Shown here one piece after another: positions 1 to 5,778 of a stretch of 5,781 nucleotides of DNA. Under the pieces are notes generated by a model, which worked only from the letters and a program-made list of their open reading frames with translations, had not been told where the DNA came from and ran no database searches. Both the position numbers and the translations under genes were made by a program. How positions within the stretch are numbered: position 1 is the stretch's first letter; the number at the start of each line of letters is the position of its first letter. The stretch comes from Myxococcota bacterium (GTDB lineage: Bacteria > Myxococcota_A > Polyangia > HGW-17 > JAJRWW01), in contig JAJRWW010000116.1 in the NCBI GenBank assembly GCA_024276595.1, positions 1-5,781 on the forward strand. The letters are read 5' to 3'.

Positions 1-105
1 AAGCCCGCCGCTGCCCCGGCGAAGCCCGCCGCCGCCCCGGCGAAGCCCGCCGCCGCCCCGGCGAAGCCCGCCGCCGCCCCGGCGAAGCCCGCCGCCGCCC
101 CGGCC
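1..105 (+). repeat. 21-bp tandem repeat, five copies, coding for KPAAAPA
   Basis: Five adjacent 21-base units start at 1, 22, 43, 64 and 85. Units 2, 3 and 4 are identical. Unit 1 differs by one silent base (gct for gcc, position 12) and unit 5 by its last base (gcc for gcg, position 105). Each unit reads K-P-A-A-A-P-A in the frame of the PAS gene. The array starts at the window edge, so five is a minimum count. Because 21 is a multiple of three, gain or loss of units keeps the frame. Confidence 0.95.
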
Positions 106-477
106 AGGCCTGCGACCTCTTCACTGCCAAGGCAGGTCACGGTGCATGTGGTGGCAGAGCCGTCGGTGGTTGCCTCGGCGAGCGAGGGCATCGAGGCGCT
201 GTTGGGATACCCGCCCACGGAGGTGGTCACCTGGACTGCCCAGGAGTGGTTCAAGAAGGTGCACCAGGCTCAGCTTGCAGAGGACCTTGCGAACATGTGG
301 AGCGGGCTGGTGGGGCAAGTATTCGAGCCCGGAGCGCTGCCGGACCAGGTGATGGAGTACCCGCTCGTCCACCGGGACGGCTCGGTCGTGGACTGCTCCA
401 CCACCTGGCGCGCCGTTCAGGCGGCGGACGGCAAGTTCGAGGGGCTGGAGGTGGTCATCGTGCCCAAGCGGCTCTAG
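1..477 (+). CDS. PAS-domain protein with KPAAAPA-repeat linker, C-terminal part (5' end outside window)
   Basis: The reading frame is open from the first base and ends at the TAG at 475-477, so 158 C-terminal residues are visible. Residues 1-35 are five KPAAAPA heptads, an extended, disordered-looking linker of the kind seen between domains in myxobacterial proteins. Residues about 45-158 resemble a PAS_3-like fold: a first strand (VHVVAEPSVV), a helix leading to the typical LLGYPPTEVV motif near residue 69, a WFKKVHQAQLAED segment matching the family's 'hpdD' helix region, and a VHRDGSVVDCSTTW hairpin near 123-137 followed by a closing strand (EGLEVVIVP). PAS domains sense ligands or redox state, or mediate dimerisation. 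Nothing follows the PAS here, so it would act on a module located upstream. A GTG at 142 is in frame but lies inside the fold, so it is not the true start. The gene is convergent with the kinase gene. The parent protein's function is unknown. Confidence 0.8.
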   Translation, partial: KPAAAPAKPAAAPAKPAAAPAKPAAAPAKPAAAPARPATSSLPRQVTVHVVAEPSVVASASEGIEALLGYPPTEVVTWTAQEWFKKVHQAQLAEDLANMWSGLVGQVFEPGALPDQVMEYPLVHRDGSVVDCSTTWRAVQAADGKFEGLEVVIVPKRL

Positions 478-479
478 CC

Positions 480-511
480 CTTGCTTGCGGATGTTGCCCG
501 AGGTAAGCAAG
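480..511. terminator. Possible bidirectional hairpin between convergent genes (weak)
   Basis: CTTGCTT at 480-486 can pair with AAGCAAG at 505-511. A smaller CGG/CCG stem (488-490 with 498-500) can form inside it. It lies just after the PAS gene stop (477) and 28 bases from the kinase stop (540), where a shared terminator would be expected. There is no T-run on either side, and the stem is interrupted, so a canonical intrinsic terminator is not shown. The rest of the 62-base gap shows nothing else. Confidence 0.3.
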
Positions 512-539
512 AGACAGGGACGCGAGACCTGTTGCCGAG

Positions 540-1406
540 CTACGGGCAGTCCACGTCCGTGTCCTGCTCTGAGGAGGGTGCCAGCGGGAGGAGGAAGCGT
601 TGGATCTCGGTGGCCATGTCGGCCGCTCGGGGTCGCTGAAGGGGCTGCTTTCGCAGGCATCTGCGTATGGGATCTCGGAGGGCGCGCGGCACGGACACAG
701 GGGGGCTCAGCTCGGCGAAGCGAGGGAGCGCCTCGTGGAGCTGGTGGCGCATGATCTCCTCCGGGCTGCCGCCGCCAAAGGGGCGCTGGCTCGAGAGCAT
801 CTCAAAGGCCATCGCGCCTGCGGCATAGATGTCGCTTGCTGGTGTGGGAGGGGCGCCCCTGATTCGCTCCGGGGCCATGTACTCGGGGGTCCCGAAGGTG
901 AAGGGGTTGGTGGTGACCTCGGGGGAGAGATCGTGGAGAATCTTGGCCATGCCGAAGTCGATGAGCTTCAAGGGCTGGCTGGCCCCCTCGGTCAGAAAGA
1001 CGTTCTCCGGCTTGATGTCCCGGTGGATGATGCCGCTGAAGTGGCAGGCGTCGAGCGCCTCGAACACGGGCAGGAGAATGCTCGCGACCTCCACCGGAGG
1101 CATGCGCCCTGCCTCGTCCATGCGCTCCCTGAGGGTGCGTCCCCTGAGGAGCTCCATGACCATGTAGTGCAGCCCCCTGGGGCTCCTGCCAAAGTCCAGG
1201 GTGCGGACGATGTATGGGTGGCGAAGGCGCTGGAGGGAACGCAGCTCCACCCAGAGGCGGACCACGTCCATCTCATCGTTGACGTCCTTGAGCACCTTCA
1301 CCGCGACGGAGCGCTGCAAGACGCTGTCGTGGGCTCTGTACACAGTGGCCACGGCGCCCTCGCCGATGATCTCCTGGAGGTCATACCGGTTGGCCAGAAG
1401 CGGCAT
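540..1406 (-). CDS. Hanks-type serine/threonine protein kinase, cytoplasmic
   Basis: This 288-residue protein transfers phosphate from ATP to Ser/Thr on partner proteins. It is almost entirely a kinase domain. Visible motifs are a glycine-rich loop GEGAVATVY (15-23), the ATP lysine in VAVKVLK (K37), a likely helix-C glutamate E54, the catalytic loop HRDIKPEN (128-135) with D130, K132 and N135, DFG (150-152), an activation segment with T165, T166, T170 and T173, APE (178-180), and the F-helix aspartate D192 in SDIY. All catalytic residues are present, so it should be active; HRD marks it as an RD kinase needing activation-loop phosphorylation. The third glycine of the loop is Ala20, a tolerated change. 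No transmembrane segment, PASTA or other sensor domain follows, so it is probably soluble. I chose the ATG at 1406 because MPLLANRYDL is a typical kinase start; the frame extends upstream to 1514, but that would overlap the OmpA gene. No good ribosome site precedes it. It lies 35 nt after the OmpA stop, probably in the same transcript. Confidence 0.93.
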   Translation of the reverse strand: MPLLANRYDLQEIIGEGAVATVYRAHDSVLQRSVAVKVLKDVNDEMDVVRLWVELRSLQRLRHPYIVRTLDFGRSPRGLHYMVMELLRGRTLRERMDEAGRMPPVEVASILLPVFEALDACHFSGIIHRDIKPENVFLTEGASQPLKLIDFGMAKILHDLSPEVTTNPFTFGTPEYMAPERIRGAPPTPASDIYAAGAMAFEMLSSQRPFGGGSPEEIMRHQLHEALPRFAELSPPVSVPRALRDPIRRCLRKQPLQRPRAADMATEIQRFLLPLAPSSEQDTDVDCP

Positions 1407-1441
1407 GTGAGCTTGTGAAGGTCTGCGCCTGTGGAGGGGAG

Positions 1442-3607
1442 CTAGTCGCGCTTGATGATGACGAACTCGGAGCGGCGGTTCTTGGACCAGCAGGCCCTGG
1501 TGTGCTGCCTGCACTTGGGCTGGCTCTCGCCATAGCCGCGTGCGGTGAGGCGGTCGGCGCTCACGCCCTTGTTGATGAGGTAGTTGCGCACGGAGTTGGC
1601 GCGGCGCTGGGAGAGGTTCTGGTTGTACCTGGCGGAGCCCCGCTCGTCCGTGTGACCCTGGATCTCGATCAGCTTGAGCTCCTTGTGGGCGATGAGGGTC
1701 TTGGCCACGGTGTTCAGGATCGGATAGGAGATTCGACGGATCTTGGCCTTGTTGGTTTCGAAGTAGATCTTCTCCATGATCAGGACGCGGTCCTTTGTGA
1801 TCGTGATGGGCGACTTGTCCGGGCAGCCGTCCTCGTCCTTGTACTGGTTGAAGGTCTCCGGCTCATTGGGGCACTGGTCGTCCTTGTCCAGGATGCCGTC
1901 CTTGTCGTTGTCGGGGTCCGGGCAGCCGTCATCGTCTTCGAAGCCGTCCTTGTCCTCCTTGACCCTGACGAAGTTGTCAGCCTTGTCCGCGTCGTAGCCG
2001 GGGCACTTGTCGGACTTGTCGGTGACACCGTCGCCGTCGTTGTCGGGGTCGGGGCAACCGTCAGAGTCCTCGAAGCTGTCCTTGTCCTCTGGCACATCCG
2101 GGCACTTGTCCTTGGAGTCCATGATGCCGTCACCATCCCGGTCTCCATCCTGCTTGTCCGGACAGCCATCCTTGTCCTGGAAGCCGTTGAAGTTCTCCGG
2201 CACGTTGGGGCACTTGTCATCCACGTCGGGGATGCCGTCCTTGTCGTTGTCGGGGTCTGGGCAGCCGTCAGTGTCTTCGAAGTCATCGAAGTCCTCGGCG
2301 TTGTCCGGGCACTTGTCCACGTCGTCCATGATGCCGTCGCCGTCCCTGTCCCCGGTGGACGGCTCGAAGACGAAGGAGGCGTAGACGCGAAAGTCTGGCG
2401 CGCCCACGTTGTCACCCAGGAGCCCGGTTATTCCGACGCCCGCGCCAACTGCGAAGTAGGAGTTCTCCGCGAGGTAGAACTTGAAGCCGGTCATGAACTC
2501 CAGGGGGAAGACCTTCTTGTAGTACTTCGCCTCGTAGCCCAGGTCCACGCCGAGCTGCCCGGCCTCCTGTGCGGCCCCGTCCGCGGTCAGGGAGCTGAGC
2601 TCCACGGCGCCGAAGAGCTCGTTCACCCAGGCCACGGACTTGCCCATGCGCCAGGAGAGGCCCAGTCCATAGGTCACCTCGTACAGGCTCTTGACCCTGT
2701 AGGTGAGGCCGTTGTCTCCCTGCTTTTCGTTGAAGCCGTAGCTGTTGTCCGAGTCCCCACAAGGGCGCTGGCCAGCCTCGAGGAGCCCGTTGCCCGAGTT
2801 GATGTCGGCCCAGCTACAGTTGGCCCAGCCATCGTTTTCCCGAAGCTCACCCGTGGTGCTGAAGCGGATCCTGGCGCCGATGTTCAGCGACAGCAGCACC
2901 TTGGCCTTTCGCCAATGCCAGTCCACCAGGAGCTTGGGCGCGAGGGTGAACCCACCCGAGCCGAGCATCTTGAGGTGGTTGTTGGCGATGCGGCTACTGG
3001 GGAAGTAGACGGTGAGCATGGCGCCGAGGCCGATGGGGCTGGTGGAGGTGTCCAGGAAGCGAAACTTCAGGTGCAGGTACATGTCCCCGAGCCCCTGCGC
3101 GCCGAAGCCGCCCTTGGAGTCGTAGCCCATGGGATACTTCTCCTGCTGGGCGTCATCCTGTTGCCAGACCGTGCAGCCGTCGGTTCCGGCCGCATTGGAG
3201 CAGAGGGGATCTCCGGCCGAACGGTTGAAAGCCGAGTAGCCGATCTTGGTCTGGTGGAACGTGATGGGCAGCCCGATGCCCACCTCGAGCCAGGGCTTTC
3301 CTCGCTTGGAGAGCTTCATGAGGCCAATGGCGAACTGGATGTTGGCTCCCACCAGGTGCTCTGTCTGGAAGAGACGTCCGTCTGCGGCCTTGAGAACGAG
3401 TGGGTTGTTGGCGTAGCTGCCCAGGAGGCCAAAGCTGGTGTGCCAGGGCGCCAGCACCTGGGTCGAGTCGATGCTGAAGTGTCCCTTGGAGTCCATGGCA
3501 GGCTTGAACTGCTGGATGTCGATGGGGCCACCCTGAGCCATTGCCGGGCTGGACGCGAGGAGCAGTCCACAAGCGGTGGCGAGCACGACCATGCGACGAA
3601 GTCTCAT
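1442..3607 (-). CDS. OmpA-family outer-membrane protein with TSP3 calcium-binding repeats
   Basis: This 721-residue protein is predicted to anchor the outer membrane to peptidoglycan. A signal peptide (MRLRR, hydrophobic core, cleavage after AMA at residue 24) is followed by a region of about 395 residues rich in alternating hydrophobic and aromatic strands, probably a beta-barrel. Four cysteines there (136, 145, 264, 283) could form two loop disulfides. Five TSP3 modules follow (residues 420-597) with DxDxDGxxD calcium loops and paired CP motifs. An OmpA C-terminal domain ends the protein (about 601-721): GHTDERG with D654, the NxxLSxxRAxxV motif with R669, and NRRSEFVI. D654 and R669 correspond to the Asp and Arg that bind diaminopimelate in OmpA/Pal proteins. 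The start at 3607 is fixed by a strong GGGAGG ribosome site about 7 nt upstream and by the signal peptide; the frame runs on to 3706 but that extension crosses the promoter. The kinase gene follows closely. The barrel's substrate, if it is a channel, is unknown. Confidence 0.93.
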   Translation of the reverse strand: MRLRRMVVLATACGLLLASSPAMAQGGPIDIQQFKPAMDSKGHFSIDSTQVLAPWHTSFGLLGSYANNPLVLKAADGRLFQTEHLVGANIQFAIGLMKLSKRGKPWLEVGIGLPITFHQTKIGYSAFNRSAGDPLCSNAAGTDGCTVWQQDDAQQEKYPMGYDSKGGFGAQGLGDMYLHLKFRFLDTSTSPIGLGAMLTVYFPSSRIANNHLKMLGSGGFTLAPKLLVDWHWRKAKVLLSLNIGARIRFSTTGELRENDGWANCSWADINSGNGLLEAGQRPCGDSDNSYGFNEKQGDNGLTYRVKSLYEVTYGLGLSWRMGKSVAWVNELFGAVELSSLTADGAAQEAGQLGVDLGYEAKYYKKVFPLEFMTGFKFYLAENSYFAVGAGVGITGLLGDNVGAPDFRVYASFVFEPSTGDRDGDGIMDDVDKCPDNAEDFDDFEDTDGCPDPDNDKDGIPDVDDKCPNVPENFNGFQDKDGCPDKQDGDRDGDGIMDSKDKCPDVPEDKDSFEDSDGCPDPDNDGDGVTDKSDKCPGYDADKADNFVRVKEDKDGFEDDDGCPDPDNDKDGILDKDDQCPNEPETFNQYKDEDGCPDKSPITITKDRVLIMEKIYFETNKAKIRRISYPILNTVAKTLIAHKELKLIEIQGHTDERGSARYNQNLSQRRANSVRNYLINKGVSADRLTARGYGESQPKCRQHTRACWSKNRRSEFVIIKRD
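1817..2350 (-). repeat. Five TSP3-type coding repeats in the OmpA-family gene
   Basis: Five modules encode D-rich calcium loops plus a CP...GCPD cysteine pair: residues 420-451 (32), 452-484 (33), 489-520 (32), 521-564 (44) and 565-597 (33). A KQDG spacer separates modules 2 and 3. Ten cysteines occur in regular pairs, suggesting an oxidised rigid stalk in the periplasm. Module 4 carries about 11 extra residues between its CP and GCPD motifs. At DNA level, 1891-1943 and 2230-2282 match at 50 of 53 positions, showing recent duplication or gene conversion among modules. Confidence 0.9.
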
Positions 3608-3612
3608 CTCAA

Positions 3613-3621
3613 CACCTCCCA
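3613..3621 (-). promoter_or_regulatory. Strong ribosome binding site of the OmpA-family gene
   Basis: On the minus strand GGGAGGTG lies directly before the ATG at 3607, with about 7 bases between GGAGG and the start codon. This is a near-ideal Shine-Dalgarno match and decides the start among several in-frame methionines. Confidence 0.85.
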
Positions 3622-3674
3622 GAGGGCACCGAAAAGGAGCCTGCCGTTGCGAGCCAGAGGCAGCGGCGCCCGGA

Positions 3675-3703
3675 CATACAAAGCGAAAACGGAAATGTGT
3701 CAA
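3675..3703 (-). promoter_or_regulatory. Sigma70-like promoter of the OmpA-kinase unit
   Basis: On the minus strand a perfect TTGACA (-35, at 3698-3703) is followed after 17 bases by TGTATG (-10, at 3675-3680), which matches 3 of 6 consensus positions. The spacer and -10 region form an A/T-rich island in otherwise GC-rich DNA. Transcription would start near 3668, giving a leader of about 60 nt before the ATG at 3607. The strong -35 and spacing make this the best promoter candidate in the window; the poor -10 suggests activation, or a different sigma preference. Confidence 0.65.
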
Positions 3704-3711
3704 CACTTTCC
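3691..3711. promoter_or_regulatory. Dyad element overlapping the -35 box (candidate operator)
   Basis: Arms GGAAA (3691-3695) and TTTCC (3707-3711) are perfectly inverted about base 3701. A nested inverted pair GTGT (3697-3700) / ACAC (3703-3706) sits almost on the same centre. The element contains the whole TTGACA -35 box, so a dimeric protein bound here would block or modulate RNA polymerase. No regulator family is recognised from the sequence. Confidence 0.4.
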
Positions 3712-3851
3712 CCGCCGCCGAGGTACCAGCTCCCGGGCAAAGATGACCCGAAGAATAGCACGACTCGCGTCATCATGTCAGCGTCTCCGAGCATCGACTC
3801 ATGCCTGTGCCGGCGGGGCGGCGGAAGGCCCCCAGGATGCCTGCCGGAGAG

Positions 3852-3867
3852 GGCCGTTCACTCGGCC
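3852..3867 (-). terminator. Short GC hairpin downstream of the FHA gene (weak)
   Basis: GGCCG and CGGCC are separated by a 6-base loop, about 49 bases past the FHA gene stop on the minus strand. The position suits a terminator, but the stem is only 5 bp and no T-run follows, so this is a low-confidence call. Confidence 0.2.
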
Positions 3868-3915
3868 TGCTACGGGGTCAGGGTTCGCTCCACGGCCTCG
3901 AGTGAGTCGGGCAGA

Positions 3916-5778
3916 TCAGGGGAGGTCTATCCCCTTCGAGCGACAGATCTGCAGGAGCATGTTTCGCTGGCCTCCACGGAGGATCTTGTAGGCCCACTTG
4001 GCCGTGCTCTTGCGGCGGAGGCTGCAGGCGCAGGCGCCGATGATGGAGACGTGCCGGGTGGAGAACTTGCGGCGGTTGGCCTTTCGAGCCAGCCGGATCG
4101 CCTTGGCGCACTGGCCAGCCAGCCAGGCCGCCCGCGCCTTTGCGTACAGCTCCGAGGCGCTCGCACCCGAGCTGCTGGCGCGGCGCGGTGGGTCTTCGCG
4201 GGGCGGCGTTTCGCGCCGTGGTCGATGACGCATGACAGGACGCCGGGGCACGGGATCCATGCCAGGCCGAGGTGGGGGCTCGGGATCCATGGAGGTTGTG
4301 GGGGAGAGCTCATCTTTGGGCTTGCAGGTCGTCACCAGGGAGGCCACGGCCACCTCATTGGGGTCGAGGGCCTGCATCCTCTTGGCGATCTCCTTGAGCG
4401 AGCGGCAGTCACCCTGCTTGTGAGAGCGCCTGGCGAGCTTGATGAGCTTTGGCTTGTACTTCTTCTTCTCGGTGGCCAGGCGCTTGCTGACCTCCGGATA
4501 ATAGACGCTGTCGGTGGCAATCTGAGAGCCCTCCAGCACTGCCTTCTCGATGTTGCTGGCCCCCAGGGCGTCAAAGAAGCGATCCCGGTGGCCCTTGTTC
4601 TTCCGCTCCTCTACCGCCTTGGCCTTCAGCTTGCTGGCCCTTGTGTCCTGCGGGCTCCGGATGAGGATGGAGTCAGCGGCCTTGATGGCGGAGGCCCATT
4701 CCTTGCGCCCTATGGCGTCCTCTATGGGCTTGTAGTTGGCGTGCTGGATCGATGCGTCCGGCCCCCCGGCCACGCTCATGTTCGACATGGCGTCCATGCT
4801 GCCGTCGGAGCTGGCCTGGCTCTTGCCTTTCTTTTGCCCGCCGATGACCCCGGTGCCAAAGAGGATGGCCACAACGGCGGCGAGGAGCACAGCAGCTCCG
4901 ATGACAGCGTAGAGGCCCACGCCAGACTTGGGCTGCGAGGGAGATGTGTCCACCGCGTTGGCCGGATCGAAGACCCATGTCTCGCCCGGGCCGACGAATC
5001 GCATGCGCACGTGCCCGAGATCGAGCATGTCGCCTGGCCGCAGCTCCACTCGGTCATACTTTTCGCCGTTTACGAAGATCCCGTTGGCGCTGGCCTGGTC
5101 CACCACGGTGTAGGTGTCACCCTGGCGGACGATCTTGGCGTGGTGTCGCGAGATGGAGCGGTGGTCGATGACCACGTCGTTGTCCACCGTGCGGCCGATT
5201 ACCTGGGCGGCCTTGTCCAGCACGCACTCCAGGCCCGCAAAGTTGGCGCTCACGACCACCAGCTTGGCATGTTGCTCTGGGGTGGCTGCCTGGGCCGCCT
5301 GGGCGATGAGATCCTGCTGAAGCTGCTTGGCAGGCCGATCCTCGGCCGACGCTTGCTCCGCTGCGGCTCCTGGAGCGGTCTGGTTGGCCAGGTGCTGGGC
5401 CATTGCCTGGGCCTCGGCCTTCTCCACCGGGACCGTCTGCATGTCGTCGAAGGGATCCGCGGGGGCGCTGGCAGCTCCTGCCGAGGGTTGATCCTGCTTG
5501 AAGGCCAGGATGTAGTCCCCGATCTGGATCCGGTCGCCTTCGCCCACGGCCGTCTGCCCGGAGATCCGGGTGCCGTTCACCTTGATTCCATTGTAGCTTC
5601 CGAGATCCTCCAGCAGAACCTCGCCGTTGCTACGCACGATCTTGGCGTGCCGGCGAGAGACATTTCTCTCGGTCAGGCGGATGGTGTTGCCTTCCTTCCG
5701 ACCGATGGTTATCTCGTCGCGGATCAGCGGGACGACGGTGGTCTTGCCTTCGTCATCCTCTATTATTAGCTTGAGCAT
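3916..5778 (-). CDS. Double-FHA, single-pass membrane protein with TPR-like and Cys-containing C-terminal domains
   Basis: This 620-residue protein is a likely phosphothreonine reader. FHA 1 (about 1-94) shows G26-R27, S41-R-R-H44 and N63-G64; FHA 2 (about 172-265) shows G195-R196, S210-R-H-H213 and N232-G233. These are the phosphate-binding and structural residues of the fold, so both should bind. An Ala/Gln-rich linker (95-170) joins them and contains DDMQTVPV with T115. A hydrophobic helix at 286-313 is the only membrane segment. Residues about 346-485 are helical and TPR-like (KEWASAIKAADSIL type motifs). A Pro/Arg-rich linker (490-535) leads to a small helical domain (540-620) with AWLAGQCAKAIRLARKA, C583/C585 and a closing CRSKGIDLP; I believe similar ends occur in other myxobacterial signalling proteins, from memory only. 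The ATG at 5778 begins MLKLIIEDDEGK, a typical FHA start, so the protein is complete though its ribosome site is outside the window. It sits upstream of the OmpA-kinase unit on the same strand, 308 nt away, and is probably transcribed separately. Its binding partners are unknown. Confidence 0.9.
   Translation of the reverse strand: MLKLIIEDDEGKTTVVPLIRDEITIGRKEGNTIRLTERNVSRRHAKIVRSNGEVLLEDLGSYNGIKVNGTRISGQTAVGEGDRIQIGDYILAFKQDQPSAGAASAPADPFDDMQTVPVEKAEAQAMAQHLANQTAPGAAAEQASAEDRPAKQLQQDLIAQAAQAATPEQHAKLVVVSANFAGLECVLDKAAQVIGRTVDNDVVIDHRSISRHHAKIVRQGDTYTVVDQASANGIFVNGEKYDRVELRPGDMLDLGHVRMRFVGPGETWVFDPANAVDTSPSQPKSGVGLYAVIGAAVLLAAVVAILFGTGVIGGQKKGKSQASSDGSMDAMSNMSVAGGPDASIQHANYKPIEDAIGRKEWASAIKAADSILIRSPQDTRASKLKAKAVEERKNKGHRDRFFDALGASNIEKAVLEGSQIATDSVYYPEVSKRLATEKKKYKPKLIKLARRSHKQGDCRSLKEIAKRMQALDPNEVAVASLVTTCKPKDELSPTTSMDPEPPPRPGMDPVPRRPVMRHRPRRETPPREDPPRRASSSGASASELYAKARAAWLAGQCAKAIRLARKANRRKFSTRHVSIIGACACSLRRKSTAKWAYKILRGGQRNMLLQICRSKGIDLP

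Larger units (their letters stand above)
3608..3915. other. Intergenic region between the FHA gene and the OmpA-family gene
   Basis: This 308-base stretch holds the OmpA promoter, dyad and ribosome site in its left third. The right two thirds, next to the FHA gene stop, contain only short GC-rich inverted repeats: GGGGC/GCCCC at 3815-3819 with 3828-3832, and GGCCG/CGGCC at 3852-3856 with 3863-3867. Neither is followed by a T-run, so they are at best weak terminator candidates for the FHA gene. I see no convincing small gene or RNA here. Confidence 0.6.

Noticed and set aside
1..105. CRISPR-like array
   Set aside because: The units are directly adjacent with no spacers, and they are translated in frame with the PAS protein.
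600..1418. Plus-strand open frame opposite the kinase gene
   Set aside because: It is in codon register with the kinase, which has complete catalytic motifs; the antisense product has none.
1407..1514. N-terminal extension of the kinase to an ATG at 1514
   Set aside because: It would overlap the end of the OmpA coding region and adds an Arg/His-rich stretch not typical of kinases, whereas the ATG at 1406 begins directly at the kinase fold.
1780..2415. Thr/Ser-rich minus-strand frame within the TSP3 region
   Set aside because: It is a shifted reading of the repetitive GAC-rich TSP3 codons, so the Thr-rich pattern is a by-product of the repeat.
3536..3607. Lipoprotein signal (Cys13 in the OmpA-family signal peptide)
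   Set aside because: The residues before the cysteine (A-T-A) do not give a proper lipobox, and a clear AMA signal peptidase I site follows at residue 24.
3608..3706. N-terminal extension of the OmpA-family protein to an ATG at 3706
   Set aside because: The extension would place residues before the signal peptide, overlaps the -35 box, and ignores the strong ribosome site at the ATG at 3607.
3609..3794. Possible 61-residue leader peptide ending one base before the OmpA start
   Set aside because: The likely promoter (3675-3703) lies inside it, so most transcripts would lack its start. It has no good ribosome site and no recognisable features; its end overlaps the OmpA ribosome site by chance.
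1415..3991. Very long plus-strand open frame (858 residues) opposite the OmpA-family gene
   Set aside because: It is in exact codon register with the minus-strand gene, so it stays open simply because that gene avoids TTA, CTA and TCA codons, as expected in GC-rich DNA. Its translation is low-complexity Val/Leu/Gly-rich with no domain, while the minus strand gives clear domains.
3541..5769. Long plus-strand open frame (742 residues) opposite the FHA gene
   Set aside because: It has the same codon-register cause. It ends at 5769 because of a rare CTA leucine codon near the start of the FHA gene. No recognisable protein features are present.
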